Source: an uncultured Lachnospiraceae bacterium (lineage in GTDB: Bacteria > Bacillota > Clostridia > Lachnospirales > Lachnospiraceae). From it: 17,768 nt of DNA. The stretch's first letter is position 1, and every line of letters begins with the position of its first letter. Shown piece by piece: positions 14,046-17,768 of the stretch. Below the pieces are notes generated by a model. The model saw nothing but the letters and a program-made list of their open reading frames with translations. It ran no database searches and was not told the DNA's origin. The stretch is taken from assembly GCA_902803155.1 (NCBI GenBank), contig CADCOU010000094.1, positions 1-17,768 on the forward strand, read 5' to 3'. Made by a program: the position numbers and the translations under genes.

Positions 14046-14098
14046 GACCGGGATATGCAGTTTGTTCTGCGGATATATGGAGAAAGGAATGGAAAGAA

Positions 14099-15484
14099 AT
14101 GAAGAAACAGATCTTTACGGCTCTTATGATCGCATCGGCAGTAACGCTTGCCGGCTGCAGCAGTTCGAAGAAGGAGACGGAAGCGCCCGCTCCGGAGACT
14201 CCGGCTGCGGCAGAGGAGGCTGTATCTGATGCTGCGACCGAAACTTCAGAGTCGGAAGATGACTGGGATATCCTTTTCGGTGAGACAGAATATGATGACT
14301 GGGTGTATGAGTCTGAGTTTGATTTTGACTTCTGGGAGACCGAATCAGAATATGATTTTGATTACTGGGAAACCGAGAGCGAGTATGATTTCTTTTATGA
14401 TTTTGACGAGACGGAGACCGAGGCGGAAGTGATTCCGAGACCAGAGTATGACGTTGCGGATTATCTCACGATTGAGGACGACGAATACCTGCATATGACT
14501 GTCCAGGTACCTTCGGTCCATCAGGTTACGGATGAGGAAATCAAATCGGAGATTTCGGACAGCTTCTATTATCTGGAGGATTATGACGACCTGATTGTGA
14601 AAAAAACAGAGGGAACGGTTGCGTCCGGAGACAGCGTCAACATCGATTACGTCGGAAAGAAAGATGGTGAAGCCTTTGAAGGGGGTACTGCGGAAGGATA
14701 CGATCTTGTCATCGGATCCGGTTCCTTTATCGAAGGATTTGAAGACGGCCTCATCGGGAAGGAGATTGGAAGCACGGTTGATCTGAACCTGACTTTCCCG
14801 GAGGAATATGGTGTCGAGGAACTTAACGGCGCAGAAGTCGTGTTCACGGTTACGATCAACTATGTGACCGAGATGCCTGAGATTACGGACGAGATCGCGG
14901 AGAAACTCTCGGACGGTGAGTATAAGACCGCAGAGGACTACAGAGAATCGATACGCTCTATGCTCCAGGAAGATTACGACGCCGAACATGACAATGAGGT
15001 CATCAATGAGATTGTGGCAAAACTCCTGGACATGTATACGGTTGACAGGCATCCGCAGGACAATGTGGACTATAATGTCGACATGATCATCGCCCAGTAC
15101 TTCACGCCGTACGCATCGATGTACGGGATGAGTGTGGAAGAATTTGTGGAGAGCGCTTACGGGATGTCTTTTGAAGACATGAAAGAACAGCAGCTTGAAC
15201 CAACTGCCAGGGATATGGTATCGCAGGAGATCATCCTCGGAGCGATTGCAGAAAAGGAAGGCATTACCATGACCGATGAGGAGCTCCAGGAGCGGCTGCA
15301 GGGATATGCGGATCAGTACGGAGTTACAGTAGAGGACATCACCGCCGGTCAGGATATGGGATATATCCGCGAGAGCGAACTGGATCAGAAGGTGTTAAGC
15401 TGGCTCAGGGAAAAGATCACGGTGGAAGAGGTTTCCGAAACAGAGGGCGCTGATTATACGGAGACAGAAGCGGAAACGGAATGA
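14099..15484 (+). CDS. Lipoprotein trigger-factor-like peptidyl-prolyl isomerase (FKBP domain)
   Basis: This 461-residue protein has a lipoprotein signal ending in the lipobox LAGC (C20), so it should be tethered to the outer face of the membrane. A Glu/Ala-rich linker and an acidic-aromatic repeat region (about 50-110) follow. Then come a short N-terminal segment (VADYLTIEDDEYLHMTVQV), an FKBP-type isomerase domain (about 176-260, with GDSVNIDYVGKKDG and GSGSFIEGFEDGLIG), and a trigger-factor-type helical C-terminal chaperone domain (about 262-445). It lacks the ribosome-binding domain of cytoplasmic Tig. It probably helps folding of exported proteins. The start has AAAGGA ten bases upstream. 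A paralogue without the FKBP domain follows after 43 bases. The C terminus is a T/E-rich tail. Confidence 0.9.
   Translation: MKKQIFTALMIASAVTLAGCSSSKKETEAPAPETPAAAEEAVSDAATETSESEDDWDILFGETEYDDWVYESEFDFDFWETESEYDFDYWETESEYDFFYDFDETETEAEVIPRPEYDVADYLTIEDDEYLHMTVQVPSVHQVTDEEIKSEISDSFYYLEDYDDLIVKKTEGTVASGDSVNIDYVGKKDGEAFEGGTAEGYDLVIGSGSFIEGFEDGLIGKEIGSTVDLNLTFPEEYGVEELNGAEVVFTVTINYVTEMPEITDEIAEKLSDGEYKTAEDYRESIRSMLQEDYDAEHDNEVINEIVAKLLDMYTVDRHPQDNVDYNVDMIIAQYFTPYASMYGMSVEEFVESAYGMSFEDMKEQQLEPTARDMVSQEIILGAIAEKEGITMTDEELQERLQGYADQYGVTVEDITAGQDMGYIRESELDQKVLSWLREKITVEEVSETEGADYTETEAETE
14312..14410 (+). repeat. Three tandem 33-bp repeats coding an acidic-aromatic 11-residue unit
   Basis: Units at 14312-14344, 14345-14377 and 14378-14410 code SEFDFDFWETE, SEYDFDYWETE, and the degenerate SEYDFFYDFDE (residues 72-104). 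Units 1 and 2 differ at five synonymous third positions and by two Phe-to-Tyr changes. A partial earlier unit (DDWVYESE) precedes them. Confidence 0.85.
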
Positions 15485-15527
15485 CCCTCCATCGGACAAA
15501 TGTATGGGAAAAGAGGAGTTCAGTATT

Positions 15528-16331
15528 ATGAAGAGAAAAACAGCAGCTGTTTTGATCATGGCGCTTCTGGCGTCCGTACTGGCTGTGCAGCCTGTAATGG
15601 CACAGGAACAGGATACGGAAGGGGCGCAGGGAATCGGGGAGACAGAAGCACAGGCGGCGGATGACGGGTCTCTTCCGCTGCAGGTGGAAGTGCCGGAGAC
15701 AAGACCGGATTACAGCGCATCGGACTATGTGAATGTTGAGGACGGGAAGTATAAGGAGATCGCATTCAGTATCTATCCGCCGGCAGATGATTCCGAAGAA
15801 GCAAAGGCAGCATGGCAGACGGAAGTTGATACCGAGATCATGACGCAGCTTTTTGCCCTGTATCCGATCAGCGAATATCCGGAAGATCTGATGAACTATG
15901 TTGCCGGAAGTCTGGTACAGACATACAGGCAGTATGCTGATATGTACGGGCTGGAATTTGATTCTTTCCTGAAGACTTATCTGAAAACTGACCAGGAGTC
16001 TTTTTCGAAACAGGTTCAGACGGCAGCGCAGCAGACTCTGAAAGAAGAGATGCTTCTGAAGGCTGTTGCCGAGAAGGAGAACATCACTGTTTCGGATGAT
16101 GAATACGAGAAGGGCTGTGAGAACTATGCGTCCCAATACGGATATGATTCCGCGGACGCGCTGAAACAGGCGTTTGATGAACCGACCATCCGGATCAGCC
16201 TTCTGATGGATAAGACATTTGATTATCTTGAAAAGACGGTTCAGATCGATCTCATCATTGAGACGGAAACGGAAAGTGAAATGCCGGATATGACAGAGGC
16301 GGAGACGGAGTCAGAAACCACGGCAGAGTGA
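15528..16331 (+). CDS. Secreted trigger-factor-C-domain protein, paralogue lacking the FKBP domain
   Basis: This 267-residue protein has an ordinary signal peptide (basic MKRK, hydrophobic core, likely cleavage after VMA at residues 24-26) and no lipobox. After a short linker it has TRPDYSASDYVNVEDGKYKEI, which parallels PRPEYDVADYLTIEDDEYLHM in the gene just upstream. It then passes directly into the helical chaperone-like part (about 95-245), where LLKAVAEKENITVSDDEYEKGCENYASQYGY parallels the upstream protein's ILGAIAEKEGITMTDEELQERLQGYADQYGV. The FKBP domain is absent. The T/E-rich tail is shared. The start at 15528 has AGGAG nine bases upstream. The 43-base gap suggests one operon. Its role is probably in folding of exported proteins; this is inference. 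Confidence 0.82.
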   Translation: MKRKTAAVLIMALLASVLAVQPVMAQEQDTEGAQGIGETEAQAADDGSLPLQVEVPETRPDYSASDYVNVEDGKYKEIAFSIYPPADDSEEAKAAWQTEVDTEIMTQLFALYPISEYPEDLMNYVAGSLVQTYRQYADMYGLEFDSFLKTYLKTDQESFSKQVQTAAQQTLKEEMLLKAVAEKENITVSDDEYEKGCENYASQYGYDSADALKQAFDEPTIRISLLMDKTFDYLEKTVQIDLIIETETESEMPDMTEAETESETTAE

Positions 16332-16384
16332 CATGGGTATATATCAGAAAAACTTTTTTTCATAAGGCACAAAAATGTGTCTGG

Positions 16385-16413
16385 TTGACACTCAGAGACA
16401 GTTTGCTTAGAAT
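16385..16413 (+). promoter_or_regulatory. Strong sigma-A promoter for the uracil permease gene
   Basis: TTGACA at 16385-16390, a 17-base spacer, and TAGAAT at 16408-16413 match the consensus in eleven of twelve positions. Transcription would start near 16420, about 95 bases before the ATG, so the hairpin at 16430-16455 falls in the leader. Confidence 0.8.
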
Positions 16414-16429
16414 AATGCACGGGCAGAAC

Positions 16430-16455
16430 AATGGCAGGTTTTGTGACCTGCCATT
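16430..16455 (+). promoter_or_regulatory. Leader hairpin upstream of the uracil permease gene
   Basis: AATGGCAGGT pairs perfectly over ten bases with ACCTGCCATT around the loop TTTGTG. No T-run follows, so it is not a standard terminator. It lies about ten bases from the predicted transcript 5' end. It could stabilise the mRNA or be part of a control element. I see no PyrR-type site or known riboswitch. Confidence 0.6.
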
Positions 16456-16514
16456 CATCATGTCCGCGTATGAAGTCTGTCGGTTTCTGGATGTTTCAAG
16501 GAGGAGAAGAGAGT

Positions 16515-17768
16515 ATGAGCGAAAATGATAGCGCGATTCGCAATGCCCGCGAGCTGGGGACGCCGAAGATGCTGGTCCTCGGTCTGCAGCATATGTTTGC
16601 GATGTTTGGCGCGACGATCCTGGTTCCGATCCTGATCGGGAGCTTTTTCCGTGATGCGATCGGAGAGGCACCGACTTCCGGGCTTACGGTTGCGGTAACC
16701 CTGTTCTGTGCCGGAGTGGGGACACTGCTGTTCCATCTGTGCGCAAAGTTCAAAGTGCCGGCATTCCTCGGGAGCTCTTTCGCGTTCCTGGGCGGGTTTT
16801 CCACAATCGCAAACCTGAATAAAGGGATCTATGAGACGATGGGAGCGAATGAGAAAGCAGCCTATGCCTGCGGAGGCATTGTCGTTGCGGGAGCGCTGTA
16901 TCTGCTTCTCGCTCTTTTCATCCGGTTTGTGGGAGTCAGGCGCGTGATGCGATTCCTGCCGCCTGTCGTTACCGGCCCGGTCATCATCTGCATCGGTCTG
17001 TCCCTTGCGGGATCTGCCATCAGCAACGCCCAGACCAACTGGTTCCTTGCCCTTGTCGCGCTCATTACGATCATCGTGTTTAACATCTGGGGAAAGGGAA
17101 TGTTCCGCATTATCCCGATCCTGATGGGCGTCGTAATCGCCTATGCCTGCGCGCTGATCATGCATGCGATCGGTATGACGAATCCGGATGGTTCCGCGAT
17201 CCTGACCTTCGGGGCGGTCGCAAAAGCAGGATTTGTCGGAGTACCTCATTTCCAGCTTCCGAAGTTTGACGTCACGGCGATCCTGGTAATGGCGCCGATC
17301 TCCATCGCGACCATGATGGAGCATGTGGGAGACATCTCCGCCATCTCTGCAACGACGGGAAACAACTTCCTGGAAGATCCGGGCCTTCACCGCACACTGC
17401 TCGGCGATGGTCTCGCGACCTCCATGGCCGGCCTTATCGGCGGACCCGCCAATACGACCTACGGAGAGAATACCGGCGTTCTGGAGCTGTCCAAGGTCTA
17501 TGATCCGCTTGTGATCCGTATCGCAGCCGTGTTTGCAATCATCATCAGTTTCGTTCCGAAGCTCTCCGAACTGATCGGTACCATGCCGAGCTCCATTATC
17601 GGCGGAGTGTCCTTCATGCTGTACGGAATGATCTCCGCGATCGGCGTGCGCAACATTGTTGAGAACAAGGTCGATCTGACCAGATCCAGAAACCTGATTA
17701 TCGCAGCGGTCATCTTTGTCTGCGGACTCGGTTTCACGGACGGCATCACCTTCCACGTCGGCGGCGCG
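16515..17768 (+). CDS. uraA: NCS2-family uracil permease, 3'-truncated by window edge
   Basis: The frame from ATG 16515 stays open for 418 codons to the window end, so the gene lacks its stop and last membrane part here. It codes a multi-membrane-pass nucleobase transporter of the NCS2 family (UraA/PyrP type), importing uracil. Key features are the N-terminal LGLQHMFAMFGATILVPIL, the GGPANTTYGENTGV motif whose Glu corresponds to E290 of E. coli UraA, and ISIATMMEHVGD with the counterpart of E241. The EHVGD form (Asp where E. coli has His245) is common in Firmicutes. LEDPGLHRTLLGDGLATSMAG is also typical. The start is supported by AAGGAGGAG at 16498-16506. Xanthine transport is less likely given the NTTYGEN motif. 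The long antisense frame on the other strand is a shadow. Confidence 0.93.
   Translation, partial: MSENDSAIRNARELGTPKMLVLGLQHMFAMFGATILVPILIGSFFRDAIGEAPTSGLTVAVTLFCAGVGTLLFHLCAKFKVPAFLGSSFAFLGGFSTIANLNKGIYETMGANEKAAYACGGIVVAGALYLLLALFIRFVGVRRVMRFLPPVVTGPVIICIGLSLAGSAISNAQTNWFLALVALITIIVFNIWGKGMFRIIPILMGVVIAYACALIMHAIGMTNPDGSAILTFGAVAKAGFVGVPHFQLPKFDVTAILVMAPISIATMMEHVGDISAISATTGNNFLEDPGLHRTLLGDGLATSMAGLIGGPANTTYGENTGVLELSKVYDPLVIRIAAVFAIIISFVPKLSELIGTMPSSIIGGVSFMLYGMISAIGVRNIVENKVDLTRSRNLIIAAVIFVCGLGFTDGITFHVGGA

Noticed and set aside
16458..17756. Long open frame on the minus strand (432 codons)
   Set aside because: It is antisense to the uracil permease frame, which has clear NCS2 motifs; the translation is rich in Asp, Arg and His without any domain, as expected of a shadow frame.
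1..17768. CRISPR arrays, insertion sequences, tRNA or rRNA genes, prophage
   Set aside because: No evenly spaced direct repeats, transposase motifs, cloverleaf-like sequences or phage structural genes were seen on either strand.

Overview
This window looks like ordinary chromosome from a Lachnospiraceae-type member of the Clostridia. The reasons are a G+C content of roughly one half, strong GGAGG-type ribosome binding sites, sigma-A promoters of the TTGACA-N17-TATAAT type, a short CarD-family protein, T/E-rich tails on exported proteins, and a secreted trigger-factor-like lipoprotein. I do not name a genus. I see no phage, insertion sequence, CRISPR array, tRNA or rRNA. The longest stretch without a gene is the 286 bases between the CarD-family gene and trmO, which holds promoters.

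Layout. (1) 1-3576: the end of rpsI (ribosomal protein S9) and its terminator, then thpR (RNA 2',3'-cyclic phosphodiesterase), a purine nucleoside phosphorylase, a fructose-6-phosphate-aldolase/transaldolase-like enzyme and a ribokinase-family kinase. All are on the plus strand and end at a terminator shared with the next, opposing gene. (2) 3581-4373: a CarD/CdnL-type RNA polymerase-binding regulator on the minus strand, divergent from trmO. (3) 4298-9194: a near-consensus promoter, trmO (tRNA m6t6A methyltransferase), then a tightly packed trio: a cytoplasmic leucine-rich-repeat protein, a DUF2201-type protein (degenerate metallopeptidase-like domain plus VWA domain with an intact metal site), and a MoxR-like AAA+ ATPase. 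(4) 9182-10633: murI (glutamate racemase) and a YigZ/IMPACT-family protein on the minus strand; the murI end overlaps the end of the ATPase gene. (5) 10731-16331: envelope functions, namely a class A penicillin-binding protein, a small membrane-anchored protein of unknown function (minus strand), a lipoprotein trigger factor with an FKBP domain, and its secreted paralogue without that domain. (6) 16385-17768: a strong promoter, a leader hairpin and an NCS2 uracil permease cut off by the window end.

How the genes fit together. The phosphorylase, aldolase and kinase look like a small ribose/nucleoside carbon salvage set. MurI, the penicillin-binding protein and the two exported trigger-factor-like proteins serve wall synthesis and folding of exported proteins. 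The least understood unit is the LRR / DUF2201-VWA / MoxR trio. Its parts resemble the ATPase-plus-VWA pairs that remodel protein complexes (RavA-ViaA, MoxR-VWA), with a leucine-rich-repeat partner added. Its substrate is unknown, and it is my best candidate for an undescribed system here. The second is the tandem pair of extracytoplasmic trigger factors, the first of which has a conserved acidic-aromatic 11-residue repeat.
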